Source: Phycisphaerales bacterium UBA7800 (GTDB lineage Bacteria; Planctomycetota; Phycisphaerae; Phycisphaerales; Phycisphaeraceae). Taken from it: DNA of 64,000 nt. Position 1 is the first letter of the stretch; each line of letters opens with the position of its first letter. The stretch lies in assembly GCA_002480565.1 (NCBI GenBank), contig DLCK01000076.1, positions 1-64,000 on the forward strand, in the 5' to 3' direction. Positions 52,634-61,967 of the stretch are shown here, in pieces. The notes under the pieces are model-generated. The model was not told the DNA's origin. It worked only from the letters and a program-made list of their open reading frames with translations, and made no database searches. A program made the position numbers and the translations under genes.

Positions 52634-55231
52634 ATGTCTTTCAGGTGGCAATTGATTCGGGGATTTGATTTGTTGCTGACCATCGGTCGAAAACTTGGAA
52701 TTGCCTACGGAGCACTGCTTCTGATTCTGTTGATCAGTTCGTTTATTACATGGATGTTCATCAGTAATCTTGAAATAGATCCCAATGAGGCAACCATGCC
52801 TGGACGCATTGCTCTGCTTGCGATGTTCTGCGTAATCATGCAGACCACGGTTTATGGCGGACTCTGGGTGTGGCTGATCAATCGGCATATTAAACACTCT
52901 GTAAACAATGTGCTCGAGGGTATTGATCGCGTTGCCAACAATCAGTTCGACCAACCCATCCAGACGACTGTTGATGATGACTTTTCACTAATCGCTACTC
53001 GTTTTAACAAATTGGCGGTACAGCTTGAATCCGTCCATGGACTGTTGGAAAATCGCAATTCTGAATTACAGAATATTAAATCTGACACTGCGTTAATTGA
53101 AGCTGAGCATGACGCGAATAACAGCAAATTTCTGGCTTTGGTGAACACACTCGTCGATAGCGTTATTACGATTAATATGCATGGCGTGATCCAATATGCG
53201 AATCCTGCGACGGAAGACCTATTTGGCTACAAAGTTGAAGAACTCATTGGGCAAAACGTCGAAATCCTCATGCCCAAATCCATGCGTCAGAAACATCATG
53301 ACAGCATCCATAAACAGGTAAGAAATTCCCAAGAAACACGACTTGGCAATACCCGCGAAGTCGAAGGTATTCGCAAAGATGGAAGTCGCTTTCATCTGGC
53401 ATTGTCAATTGGGAAGTTTGAACTCGATGGCGAATTGTTCTTTACAGGCATTTTGCGAGATATCTCTGAATCCATAAAACTCTCAGAGCAATTGCGTCTA
53501 GCCAAAGAGACCGCCGAACGCAGTAGTCACGAATTGGTCAATGCCAATATTGAGTTGGAAAATTCGGTTGAAACTGCCAATGAACTGGCGATCAAAGCCG
53601 CACGAAGTGAAAAGACCAAGTCCGAATTCCTGGCTAATATGAGTCATGAAATCCGCACGCCACTCAATGCGATCATGGGCATGACGCAGTTACTCATTGA
53701 CACTGACCTTAACAGTGACCAGCACGAATTGGCACAGGTGATTAACCGCGCAGGTGAAACACTTATCAGCCTGGTGAATGACATTTTGGATCTGAGTAAG
53801 ATTGATGCAGGTAAAGTAGATCTTGAAGAAATTGAATTTGATTTGCATCAGTTGCTTGGAAATGTTCTGTCCATGATGGCTGAACGTATTGCCAGTAAGA
53901 AGTTAGCGTGTTGCTTGCAATTGTCTCCCGATGTGCCTGTGAAAATCTGTGGTGATCCGACACGTATTAATCAAGTGTTATTAAACCTTTTAACCAATGC
54001 TGTAAAATTCACTGAAAAAGGTCAGATTGTTCTGAATGTGTCTGTGATCAGAGCGACACAAACCCAAACTGCTCGATTACGTTTTTCGATTCAGGATAGT
54101 GGGATTGGAATTGATTCGAAGACCTCTGCAAGTTTGTTTGATGAATTCACGCAAGCCGATGGTTCAACGACGCGACAATTTGGGGGGACAGGTCTAGGGC
54201 TGGCGATCTCTCGCAAGCTTGTAACATTGATGAAGGGTCACATTGCCGCTGAGGGTCAAGTGGGAATCGGAAGCACATTCTGGTTTGAAATACCACTGGA
54301 CGATTCTGAGACACAGCCAGAAGCATGGCATGATCGACTGAGCAACTGGGCTGGACAATCTGTCATGGTAATCCATGAAAATGATGTGGTCCGACAAACA
54401 ATCAAAGATCAACTGCAGGCGATGGGATTGCGATGCACCCTTGCTGTTGAATATGACGAAATCCTTGAGCATATTCATAAGACGGCACAAATTAACCAAC
54501 CGTTCTCAGCCATCATTGTGGATCAGGCGATTGAGGAAGCGTCCAATCATGAATTGCTTCAAGCCATCAGGCAGGTAACGCATCCTAAAGTTTCTGCCTG
54601 TCTGGCTACCTGTCATTTCGACAATCGACCTGATGACACACAGCGTAAAACACTGGGTATTAATAAAGTTTTGATTCATCCGATCACACCGGTGGCATTG
54701 GCTGATGCTCTGCATGATTGCCTGACCATGCAGGATCAATACAAGCTGGCGAAGGAAAATGGAATACCCACTTCGACTGACAACTCCGAGCCTGCCGAAA
54801 AATTAGGTGATACTCAAGAAAAAACGGAATTGAAAATCCTGCTAGTCGAAGACAACAAGGTCAACCAGATGGTCTGTTTGCGTATTCTTTCGCGAATGGA
54901 TTTATCTGCTGATCTTGCATGCAATGGTGCAGAAGCTTTGGATCGTGTCGAACAAGCGGATTATGACATTATTCTCATGGACTGCCAGATGCCAGTGATG
55001 GATGGATTTGAAGCCACTGCGAAGCTTCGACAGCGAACGGACTCCAAGTCTTGTATTCCCGTAATTGCCATCACCGCAAATGCATTAGCAGGTGACCGCC
55101 AGAAATGTCTAAAGGCAGGTATGTCCGACTATCTGAGCAAGCCAATCAAAGTCGATCAGCTGAAAGTATTGATTGAAAAATGGTCGTCACGTAAGCATGG
55201 TTCTGTCACAGATGTAGACTTGGCTGCCTGA
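52634..55231 (+). CDS. Hybrid sensor histidine kinase with PAS and receiver domains
   Basis: The protein has 865 residues from ATG 52634. Two membrane helices (~22-45 and ~58-85) are followed by a HAMP-like helix pair, a coiled segment, a PAS domain (~165-285, VDSVITINMHGVIQYANPAT) and HisKA with His338 in ANMSHEIRTPLNAIMGM. HATPase motifs are NQVLLNLLTNAVKFTE, SGIGID and GGTGLGLAISRKL. A degenerate receiver-like domain (~570-690) precedes a complete receiver with Asp783 in IILMDCQMPVMDG. There is no Hpt domain. The periplasmic part is very short, so the stimulus is probably sensed in the membrane or by the PAS domain. Next to a NarL-type regulator. Confidence 0.92.
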   Translation: MSFRWQLIRGFDLLLTIGRKLGIAYGALLLILLISSFITWMFISNLEIDPNEATMPGRIALLAMFCVIMQTTVYGGLWVWLINRHIKHSVNNVLEGIDRVANNQFDQPIQTTVDDDFSLIATRFNKLAVQLESVHGLLENRNSELQNIKSDTALIEAEHDANNSKFLALVNTLVDSVITINMHGVIQYANPATEDLFGYKVEELIGQNVEILMPKSMRQKHHDSIHKQVRNSQETRLGNTREVEGIRKDGSRFHLALSIGKFELDGELFFTGILRDISESIKLSEQLRLAKETAERSSHELVNANIELENSVETANELAIKAARSEKTKSEFLANMSHEIRTPLNAIMGMTQLLIDTDLNSDQHELAQVINRAGETLISLVNDILDLSKIDAGKVDLEEIEFDLHQLLGNVLSMMAERIASKKLACCLQLSPDVPVKICGDPTRINQVLLNLLTNAVKFTEKGQIVLNVSVIRATQTQTARLRFSIQDSGIGIDSKTSASLFDEFTQADGSTTRQFGGTGLGLAISRKLVTLMKGHIAAEGQVGIGSTFWFEIPLDDSETQPEAWHDRLSNWAGQSVMVIHENDVVRQTIKDQLQAMGLRCTLAVEYDEILEHIHKTAQINQPFSAIIVDQAIEEASNHELLQAIRQVTHPKVSACLATCHFDNRPDDTQRKTLGINKVLIHPITPVALADALHDCLTMQDQYKLAKENGIPTSTDNSEPAEKLGDTQEKTELKILLVEDNKVNQMVCLRILSRMDLSADLACNGAEALDRVEQADYDIILMDCQMPVMDGFEATAKLRQRTDSKSCIPVIAITANALAGDRQKCLKAGMSDYLSKPIKVDQLKVLIEKWSSRKHGSVTDVDLAA

Positions 55232-55485
55232 CACGAACATGAATCTGTCTTTTAACATCGGTCAATTTATCTAAATTGCCTATCTTGACTGAGTGATACG
55301 CCATAAGGAAATCACTTTGAGTATTACTTCATAGCGTCTTGGACACTATGGATCGAGTGCTCTACAATGTTAGCATTGGCCATGACGATAATGAATATGC
55401 ACTTACTTCCGGTATATATACGCAGTGGCTGTCATGACGTTTATGATTTTTTCAACCGCCTTGGGGGTAGAGTCTCGAGTCTGTA

Positions 55486-56145
55486 ATGCGTTCTGATACA
55501 GCCCGGATACTACTAGTCGATGATCACGCGCTTGTCCGACAGGCATTGGCTGATCGTTTAAGTCTTGAAGATAATTTTACCATAGTCGGTATGGCTGGGG
55601 ATGCTTCAGAGGCTATCGATATGGCTGTCGAGTATCAGCCTGATATCATCTTAATGGATATCGATATGCCCAATCTCAATTGCTTTGATGCCAGTTCGCG
55701 CATCATCAGTCTGGTCAAACATGTCAATATTATCTTCCTGAGTGCTTTTGTTTACGACCATTATATCGATTCCGCATTAGCAGTTGGTGCCAAAGGTTAC
55801 TTGAGCAAATCCGACTCCATTCAGACTGTGATCCTGGCGATTGAGCAAGTGGTTAATGGGCAAGTCTATTTTTCTGAACAGGTCAAAGACCGCCTGGTCA
55901 TCGACAAGAAACCATCCACACGTAGCAGTAACACCAAAACACGTCTTAGCAGCCTTTCCCCTCGTGAATTGGAAGTTTTAGGCTATATCGCTCAAGGAAA
56001 GAGTACCAAGCAGGTAGCCTCGGTGATGAATATCAGTGCCAAGACCGTTGAAAGTCACACCACCAAGCTCATGAATAAACTCGATCTGCATAATCGTGTT
56101 GAACTCACGCGATTCGCGATTCGAGAGCAAATCGCCTTGCCCTAA
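55486..56145 (+). CDS. NarL/FixJ-type response regulator
   Basis: The protein has 219 residues. The receiver has the acidic pair in LLVDDHALVRQALADRL, phospho-Asp in DIILMDIDMPNLNCFDA, and the late Lys in KGYLSKSDS. A LuxR-type HTH at the end reads LSPRELEVLGYIAQGKSTKQ then VASVMNISAKTVESHTTKLM. It binds DNA when phosphorylated. It stands 255 bases from the hybrid kinase gene and may be its partner, though the hybrid lacks an Hpt domain for phosphorelay. Confidence 0.92.
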   Translation: MRSDTARILLVDDHALVRQALADRLSLEDNFTIVGMAGDASEAIDMAVEYQPDIILMDIDMPNLNCFDASSRIISLVKHVNIIFLSAFVYDHYIDSALAVGAKGYLSKSDSIQTVILAIEQVVNGQVYFSEQVKDRLVIDKKPSTRSSNTKTRLSSLSPRELEVLGYIAQGKSTKQVASVMNISAKTVESHTTKLMNKLDLHNRVELTRFAIREQIALP

Positions 56146-56292
56146 CAGCCATTGGCAAAAATATTACAAATTCGTAATAAAATCAGGTATTTTCCTGATG
56201 TATACAATCACTGCATTGTGACGATACTACTTTTGTTAGATAAATGCTTTTATCTTGCAGGTTCCATAATCAATCTATTGTTGATGAATCCT

Positions 56293-56358
56293 GGTCACCT
56301 TGGCTGATATTAGTTTACCTGGACCCCCCACTAGCCATCAGCCAAGGTGGCCTTTTTT
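56293..56358 (+). terminator. Strong terminator with 16-bp stem
   Basis: GGTCACCTTGGCTGAT (56293-56308) pairs with ATCAGCCAAGGTGGCC (56337-56352) with one T-G pair and a 28-base loop, followed by six T. It lies 150 bases after the response regulator stop, so it could end that mRNA or a separate small RNA. Confidence 0.75.
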
Positions 56359-56432
56359 ATTGACAGCAAATGACTTATCCGTGCTATAGAGTCGAATTCA
56401 AGTCCATTCGCCCTGCCTCTGCGATTTTAGAT

Positions 56433-57467
56433 TTACGTTAAGGCGCCGGTGCAGCTTGATCCGCCGCCAGCTGTGCAGCCAAAGCAGTGCTTGCCGGTTT
56501 GGATTGATCTGCCGACCAGTTCATCAGGCGTCCAATCCCAGAGTTTTCGTCCCTGTTGTTCCACGGCATGTTCATCTATCAAGCCTTCTGCTCCATCCAA
56601 TGGCATGAGCAACATCTGATTAAAGTCGCAGTCATACACAGTCCCTTGCCAACCGACACTGATGAGGTTGCGACACATCACAGAATCAACATTTCCCATC
56701 CGATGAGCCTCGGTGAGTTTACTCATGTAGCTGGTCATTTTCCCATCGCGATTTAAGGCATGCTCAAACCGTTTGATTGGCATGTTGGTGATGGTGAAAA
56801 GTTGATTGAAATGAATATCGTATCGCTTGGCTAACTCGCGTTTGTAATCTGCTTGCAAGGGTGCCTGTTCCGGAGGCAAACCGTAGCCCACGGGGTTGTA
56901 AACCAAGTCCAGTTTCAGCCCGGTATCCGGCATGCCGTAGCCTACCTTGTTGAGCTTCAATAATGCTTCGATAGATTCGTGATAGACCCCCTGGCCCCGC
57001 TGTTTATCAACATTATCTTCCAGATAACAAGGCAATGACGCGACGATTTCAACGCGATGCTCAGCCAGAAAATCCGGCAGATCAGTGTAACCATCCTCAA
57101 GCAATATCGTCAGATTACAGCGATCCAATACATGAAGGCCGCGACTGGTTAGAGCAGAGACGAATTGACGGAAATACGGATTCATCTCTGGTGCCCCACC
57201 GGTCAAATCAACCGTCTGCAAATCCAAAGAATCACGGTGTAAATCAATCCAATTCAAAATGCGTTCACAGACTTCCGGGGCCATGATCTCGGTCCGACCG
57301 GGACCTGCTTCGACGTGACAGTGATGACATGCCAGATTGCACATCTTCCCGACATTGATCTGCAGCGTTTGAAGACTTACGCGATTCAGAGATTGCCCGT
57401 CGGCAGCAAGCCTGGCAGCAAAGGGATCGAATTCATCAGCAATTGGCAGCGATACAGTTTGGATCAT
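56433..57467 (-). CDS. arsS: Arsenosugar biosynthesis-type radical SAM protein ArsS (Cys form)
   Basis: The protein has 344 residues. The radical SAM cluster is CNLACHHCH (C-x3-C-x2-C), preceded by LQTLQINVGKMCNLAC and followed by VDLTGGAPEMNPYFRQ. The C-terminal DUF3641-type part holds TVYDCDFNQMLLMPL and the Cys-rich end HCFGCTAGGGSSCTGALT. Relatives are the ArsS (seleno)proteins, in which one of the last cysteines can be selenocysteine; here it is an ordinary TGC. No arsM lies nearby, so an arsenosugar role is presumed from family only. Confidence 0.85.
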   Translation of the reverse strand: MIQTVSLPIADEFDPFAARLAADGQSLNRVSLQTLQINVGKMCNLACHHCHVEAGPGRTEIMAPEVCERILNWIDLHRDSLDLQTVDLTGGAPEMNPYFRQFVSALTSRGLHVLDRCNLTILLEDGYTDLPDFLAEHRVEIVASLPCYLEDNVDKQRGQGVYHESIEALLKLNKVGYGMPDTGLKLDLVYNPVGYGLPPEQAPLQADYKRELAKRYDIHFNQLFTITNMPIKRFEHALNRDGKMTSYMSKLTEAHRMGNVDSVMCRNLISVGWQGTVYDCDFNQMLLMPLDGAEGLIDEHAVEQQGRKLWDWTPDELVGRSIQTGKHCFGCTAGGGSSCTGALT

Positions 57468-57705
57468 GAGCTTCTTTCGAGTTGCTTTGAGAATCCGTAT
57501 CCAAAGTGTCGGATGATAATACAGTACAGGTTTACTAATCCATCAACCATGTAACACAGCAGAGTATTCCAGCAAAATCAATTGGAACATGTTACCATAC
57601 CTCTCTTTGCCACCGGAAGTACCATTGGAAGTGTACCCGGAAATAACCCCGGTAATGAACCTGATCCTTACCGGCTAGATAGTGGATGATTTTGAGGTTA
57701 AAACC

Positions 57706-59223
57706 ATGAGTGACAGCACCAACACCGTCAAGAATATGGATGATATCGTCGCCCTTTGTCGACGTCGCGGATTCATTTGGCAATCCTCGGAAATCTACGG
57801 CGGGATCAACGGCTTCTGGGACTACGGCCCGTTGGGTGCCCAACTTAAAAAGAACCTCAAGGACGCCTGGTGGAAAGACACCATCACCTGCCCACCCATC
57901 GGCCCCGATGGCAACCCCATCCAGGTCGTCCCCGTGGACACCACCATCATCATGCACCCCCGTGTCTGGGAAGCCTCCGGACATGTCGGCGGGTTTAATG
58001 ATCCGATGGTGGACTGTAAGGAAACCAAAAGCCGCTACCGTTTGGATCAAGTCGAAGTTTTGACCGTCGAAGGCAAAGGCTCATGGGCTTTCCCGCAAGG
58101 TGATCCAGACTACATTTCCAAAAAGCTCAAAAAAGCGGGTGGCATCAAAGTTGACCAAGGTACGGTCACCAATCTCGAACAAATCCCCGTCGAAGATTAT
58201 GCAACAATCATCGGGCCGGATACGGAAAAACCCGGCACGCTCACCGAACCACGTCAGTTTAACCTGATGTTCGAAACCTACTGCGGTGCAATTCGCAATG
58301 ACGATTCGAAGTCCTACCTGCGGCCTGAAACCGCTCAAGGTATCTTTACCCAATTCTGGAACACCGTGGACACCAGCCGCGTGAAAGTTCCCTTCGGTAT
58401 GGCGCAGATGGGTAAGAGCTTCCGCAATGAAGTGACACCTCGGAACTTTACATTCCGAAGCCGTGAATTTGAACAGATGGAAATCGAGTTCTTCATCCAT
58501 CCCGATGAAGCGGATACCTGGTATGCCTATTGGCGGGACCTGCGTTTCCAATGGTGGCAGAAGGTCGGACTTGCTGGCAATAATCTGACACTCCGCGAAC
58601 ACGACAAAGCTGAATTGGCTCACTATGCCAAGACCGGTGCGGGCGTGTGCGATGTCGAATACCGCTTCCCGTTCACTGCTCCGGGATATGGTGAACTTGA
58701 AGGTGTTGCTCATCGGAGTAACTTCGACCTTCAAGCTCATGCCAACACCTGTGGTAAGGGCGACAAGATGCAGTACTTCGACCAGGAGAAAAATGAACGC
58801 TACTTCCCGCACGTTATCGAGCCTTCTGCTGGTGCAGATCGTGGTACGCTCGCACTGCTTTGTGAAGCTTACACGCCGACTCCTGATCGTAAGGGTGCTA
58901 AAGCAATCATGCAGTTCACCCCACGGATGGCACCGATCAAGGCTGGCATTTTCCCCTTGGTCAATAAGGATGGCATGCCGGAGATCGCCCAGAAGCTTTA
59001 CATGCAACTGCGTGAAAAACACGTCGTTCAACTCGATGTCAAACAGAACATCGGTAAGCGCTACGCTCGAATGGACGAAGCGGGTACGCCCTACTGCATC
59101 ACCGTCGATGGTGACACGGCAGGTACGCAAAACGTCACCATCCGTGATCGCGACAGCCTGGAACAGACTACTATCAGTTTAGACAAGGTCGGGGCATTTC
59201 TTGACGAAAAGATCAACGGCTAA
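57706..59223 (+). CDS. glyQS: Glycine--tRNA ligase (dimeric type)
   Basis: The protein has 505 residues from ATG 57706 (an in-frame start eight codons earlier lacks a ribosome site). It is the single-chain alpha2 GlyRS. Motifs: RRRGFIWQSSEIYGGINGFW, DYGPLGAQLKKN, LRPETAQGIFTQFWNTV, class II motif 2 GKSFRNEVTPRNFTFRSREF and EQMEIEFF, and the motif 3 region ADRGTLALLCEAY. The C-terminal anticodon domain starts at MAPIKAGIFPLVNKDGMPE. Codon bias resembles enolase. Confidence 0.95.
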   Translation: MSDSTNTVKNMDDIVALCRRRGFIWQSSEIYGGINGFWDYGPLGAQLKKNLKDAWWKDTITCPPIGPDGNPIQVVPVDTTIIMHPRVWEASGHVGGFNDPMVDCKETKSRYRLDQVEVLTVEGKGSWAFPQGDPDYISKKLKKAGGIKVDQGTVTNLEQIPVEDYATIIGPDTEKPGTLTEPRQFNLMFETYCGAIRNDDSKSYLRPETAQGIFTQFWNTVDTSRVKVPFGMAQMGKSFRNEVTPRNFTFRSREFEQMEIEFFIHPDEADTWYAYWRDLRFQWWQKVGLAGNNLTLREHDKAELAHYAKTGAGVCDVEYRFPFTAPGYGELEGVAHRSNFDLQAHANTCGKGDKMQYFDQEKNERYFPHVIEPSAGADRGTLALLCEAYTPTPDRKGAKAIMQFTPRMAPIKAGIFPLVNKDGMPEIAQKLYMQLREKHVVQLDVKQNIGKRYARMDEAGTPYCITVDGDTAGTQNVTIRDRDSLEQTTISLDKVGAFLDEKING

Positions 59224-59224
59224 G

Positions 59225-59383
59225 CTTCAGCGACACGCAAGTCGCAGCTAATTCAAAACCAAGACCTATCAATAAAAAACTGCACGTGTCAAAGCGTGCA
59301 GTTTTTTTGTTATTTGAATTGTTGTCAATTGATATCGATGAACGAAAAAAACAATAGCTGCAACACTGCGTGTTGCTGATGCC
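59225..59383. repeat. Inverted pair of TCAGCGACACGC repeats around the glyQS terminator
   Basis: Left copy 59225-59252 (TTCAGCGACACGCAAGTCGC then AGCTAATT) and right copy 59353-59383 (reverse complement GGCATCAGCAACACGCAGTG then TTGCAGCTATT). The same pair is found at 46214-46296. The pair surrounds an ordinary terminator. Confidence 0.75.
59276..59308 (+). terminator. Terminator of glyQS
   Basis: AAAACTGCACG (59276-59286) and CGTGCAGTTTT (59295-59305), perfect 11 bp with an 8-base loop, T run after. The A and T runs make it work in both directions, so it can also serve ribBA on the other strand. Confidence 0.85.
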
Positions 59384-59391
59384 TTGATATT

Positions 59392-60570
59392 TTACAAACT
59401 TACAAACGACTCAATGCTCAAACCATAACCATCAAGATCCGAGGGTTTGAAGGGATGGTTTGTCAGCAGATTGATCTGACGGATACCCAGATCACGGAGA
59501 ATCTGGCAGCCAATACCATAGGCGCCCTTGTTCACCGGTGGCATCATTCCGGGGGTCGGATGTTGCATGCCCAATTGTGGGGCGAAGTGTTCTCGTTGTG
59601 CTTCGGGGGGCAGGTTCAGTGTTTGGAGTTGTTGGAGCATACCTTTACCCGCGCTTTCATGACGCAGATAGACCAAGGCACCTTCGCCGTGATCGGCAAT
59701 GATTTTCATTGCACTATGCAGTGTTTTGCCAGACGGACTTCCAAGGTCACCAAAGACATCACCGAGCAGGTTCTGCGAGTGCATCCGCACGAGAACGGGA
59801 TGGTCGACGGGGATTGGTTTGCCATGCTCATCGAGCTTCCCAATGTTGCCAGAAATCAGGGCGACATGAGCCAAAGGATCAAAACCGTTGCGGTAAGCGA
59901 TGAGCGTAAATGTGCCAAACTCTGATTCGAATGTGTCGGTGACGAGTCGTTGGACGAGTTGTTCAGTTTCAAGGCGATATTGGATCAAGTCTGCGACGGA
60001 GCACATTTTGATGTTGTGCTTATCACAGAATTTTTCAAGGCTCGGGCGTCTGGCCATTGTGCCATCATCATCCATAATTTCGATGATGGCTGCGCCTTCC
60101 TTGAGACCTGCAAGGCGACAGAGATCCACGGACCCTTCGGTTTGTCCTGCACGGACGAGAACGCCACCCTTGCGAGCACGCAGTGGCGGGATGTGTCCGG
60201 GGCGAGCAAAGTCGATGGGAACCGCATCGTCATTTGTCAGTCGCTGGATGGTGGTGCTCCGGTCAAATGCACTGACACCGGTGGTGACGCCAAATTTGCT
60301 GTGAGCATCAATGGTGATGGTATAAGCGGTGGTTCGCTCGGAAGTATTGACCACAGCCTGGGGCCAGAGTTCGAGGTTGTCACAGATTTCACCACTAAGG
60401 GCAACGCATAGCATGCCCCGACCTTCGCGGAGCATGAAATTGATTGCCTCAGGCGTGCAGAATTGGGCAGGACAGACTAGATCGCCTTCGTTTTCGCGGT
60501 CTTCGTCATCCACAAGGACGATCATACGACCGTGCTTGAGTTCTTCGAGAATATCAGGAATGCTGTGCAT
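59392..60570 (-). CDS. RibBA fusion: intact DHBP synthase, degenerate GTP cyclohydrolase II
   Basis: The protein has 392 residues from ATG 60570. The N-terminal ~200 are a complete RibB: VDDEDRENEGDLVCPAQFCT, GRGMLCVAL, SAFDRSTTIQRLTND, RPGHIPPLRAR, VDLCRLAGLKEGAAIIEIMDDDG. It makes the four-carbon unit of riboflavin. The C-terminal half follows RibA, but the zinc motif (normally HSECLTGD...LRCDCG) reads HSQNLLGDVFGDLGSPSG, with all three cysteines gone, and the QEGRGIGL-type loop is HESAGKGML. GTP cyclohydrolase II activity is therefore unlikely. Another RibA should be encoded elsewhere. Confidence 0.88.
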   Translation of the reverse strand: MHSIPDILEELKHGRMIVLVDDEDRENEGDLVCPAQFCTPEAINFMLREGRGMLCVALSGEICDNLELWPQAVVNTSERTTAYTITIDAHSKFGVTTGVSAFDRSTTIQRLTNDDAVPIDFARPGHIPPLRARKGGVLVRAGQTEGSVDLCRLAGLKEGAAIIEIMDDDGTMARRPSLEKFCDKHNIKMCSVADLIQYRLETEQLVQRLVTDTFESEFGTFTLIAYRNGFDPLAHVALISGNIGKLDEHGKPIPVDHPVLVRMHSQNLLGDVFGDLGSPSGKTLHSAMKIIADHGEGALVYLRHESAGKGMLQQLQTLNLPPEAQREHFAPQLGMQHPTPGMMPPVNKGAYGIGCQILRDLGIRQINLLTNHPFKPSDLDGYGLSIESFVSL

Positions 60571-60619
60571 CAACTGGTCAATCCGTTCTGTCGTTTACCA
60601 CTGTGATAAAGGCATTTTT

Positions 60620-60713
60620 ACCACAGATAAACACAGATGAACGCAGATAAAGACAAAAATTCGCAATGGGGTTCGATGCTGAAAATCTGTGTTTATCTGT
60701 GTTCATCTGTGGT
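60620..60713. repeat. Inverted repeat of the ACCACAGATAAACACAGAT type
   Basis: Arms 60620-60648 (ACCACAGATAAACACAGATG then AACGCAGAT) and 60685-60713 match as reverse complements with about four differences. Each arm consists of short ACACAGAT units. The sequence type is scattered in many genomes. It lies between the M16 peptidase and ribBA. Confidence 0.75.
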
Positions 60714-60737
60714 TAATTGTCTTTAAATCAATTGGCG

Positions 60738-61961
60738 TTATTTCCCTGGCCCAAGTTCAATGACGCATCGTTTTTCGAACGGTTTGGTGGCCAGGTGTTG
60801 GTGGATGTCGTCCAAGGTGACAGCCATCATTTTTTCGACTTCATCTGCCAGTGAGGTGTACTTGCCAAGGTTGAGCCATTGACTGCCCAACGCACGCATG
60901 CGCCCTGCTGAACTTTCGCCGTGGAGTGTTGCTTGTGTTGCAAGTTTATTTTTGGTTCGCTGGACATCCTGTTCCGTGATACCGCTTGCTGCATCATCCA
61001 ATACATTGAGAAGAACGTCGCGGACTTTCTCTTTGCGGTCAGGGTCACATGAAGCGTATGCCAGGTAGCATCCGGTTTGATCCATGCCGATGTGCGAGAT
61101 GTCTGCTTCGTCTGCCAGTCCCGGATCGACGAGTGCCCAGTACAGCTTTGAGCCGTCCGAGTCACCGATGACATCGGACAAAACAGATGCTGCGTAGCGT
61201 GTATCGTCCTGCTGTGACGGGCCAGGGCAAACCAGACCGATGTAGTGTCGGTTTAGTTTGGCGTCGGTCATCACATGCTTGCCGGGCATGGTTTTGGGAG
61301 ACGCGTAATCGCGTTTTGCCCCGGTGGGTTGCCAGTGACCTGCAATTTTTTGGACATCAGCTACGAGTTTGTCAAAGTCGATCTGCCCAGCAGCAGAGAC
61401 GACAATGTTGTCAGGGCTGTAACGATGATCAAAGTATTCACGCATCTGTGATGCCTGCAGCGCCTTGATGGAATCGTTGGTTCCAAGGACACGATAGCCC
61501 AGTGCGTGATCCGCAAAATATTTTTCCAACAAGGTGTCCTGCAGACGCCATTGCGGGCGGTCTTCGTACATGCTGATCTCTTCGAGGATGACATTTTTCT
61601 CCATGGAGAAATCATCTTCGCGCAGTGCAGGTCGAAGCATATCACCAAGCAGGTCTACAGCATTTGCCAGAAATTCTGGGAGCACATGGGCGTAGTAGAC
61701 CGTTTTTTCGTGAGAGGTGTAGGCGTTGTAGTCCGCGCCGATCTCATCGAATTCACGGTTGACATCATCAGCCGTCCGCCGGGCAGTCCCTTTGAACATC
61801 ATGTGCTCAAGGAAATGGCTGACCCCCATGACGGGCAATTGCTCATCACGGGTACCGGCTTTGACAAAAAAGCCCACCGCACTGGTTCGTGCATCATCCG
61901 AAGACTCAGCAAGAATAGTCAGACCGTTGGGCAATGTGGTTTGTTGGAATTGGATGGACAT
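60738..61961 (-). CDS. M16 family zinc peptidase
   Basis: The protein has 407 residues. The inverted zinc motif is HFLEH (in GVSHFLEHMMFKGTA), with the third ligand Glu in the DDFSMEKNVILEEI helix. The second, inactive half (from ~200) contains LVCPGPSQQDDTRYAASVLSD and GGxGS-like SDGSKLYWALVD, as in processing peptidase subunits. No signal peptide, so cytoplasmic. It resembles the PqqL/YmxG-type small peptidases that pair with a second M16 chain. Thioredoxin lies 120 bases upstream on the same strand. Confidence 0.92.
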   Translation of the reverse strand: MSIQFQQTTLPNGLTILAESSDDARTSAVGFFVKAGTRDEQLPVMGVSHFLEHMMFKGTARRTADDVNREFDEIGADYNAYTSHEKTVYYAHVLPEFLANAVDLLGDMLRPALREDDFSMEKNVILEEISMYEDRPQWRLQDTLLEKYFADHALGYRVLGTNDSIKALQASQMREYFDHRYSPDNIVVSAAGQIDFDKLVADVQKIAGHWQPTGAKRDYASPKTMPGKHVMTDAKLNRHYIGLVCPGPSQQDDTRYAASVLSDVIGDSDGSKLYWALVDPGLADEADISHIGMDQTGCYLAYASCDPDRKEKVRDVLLNVLDDAASGITEQDVQRTKNKLATQATLHGESSAGRMRALGSQWLNLGKYTSLADEVEKMMAVTLDDIHQHLATKPFEKRCVIELGPGK

Positions 61962-61967
61962 ATTTGC

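Noticed and set aside
57429..57467. Selenocysteine insertion in ArsS
   Set aside because: The relevant codon near the C-terminus is TGC, the frame contains no internal TGA, and a normal TAA ends it.
58081..59130. 349-codon open frame on the minus strand
   Set aside because: Antisense shadow of glyQS.
60601..60720. CRISPR array (repeated ACACAGAT units)
   Set aside because: Units are 8-10 bases without spacers and form one inverted pair; no cas genes in the window.
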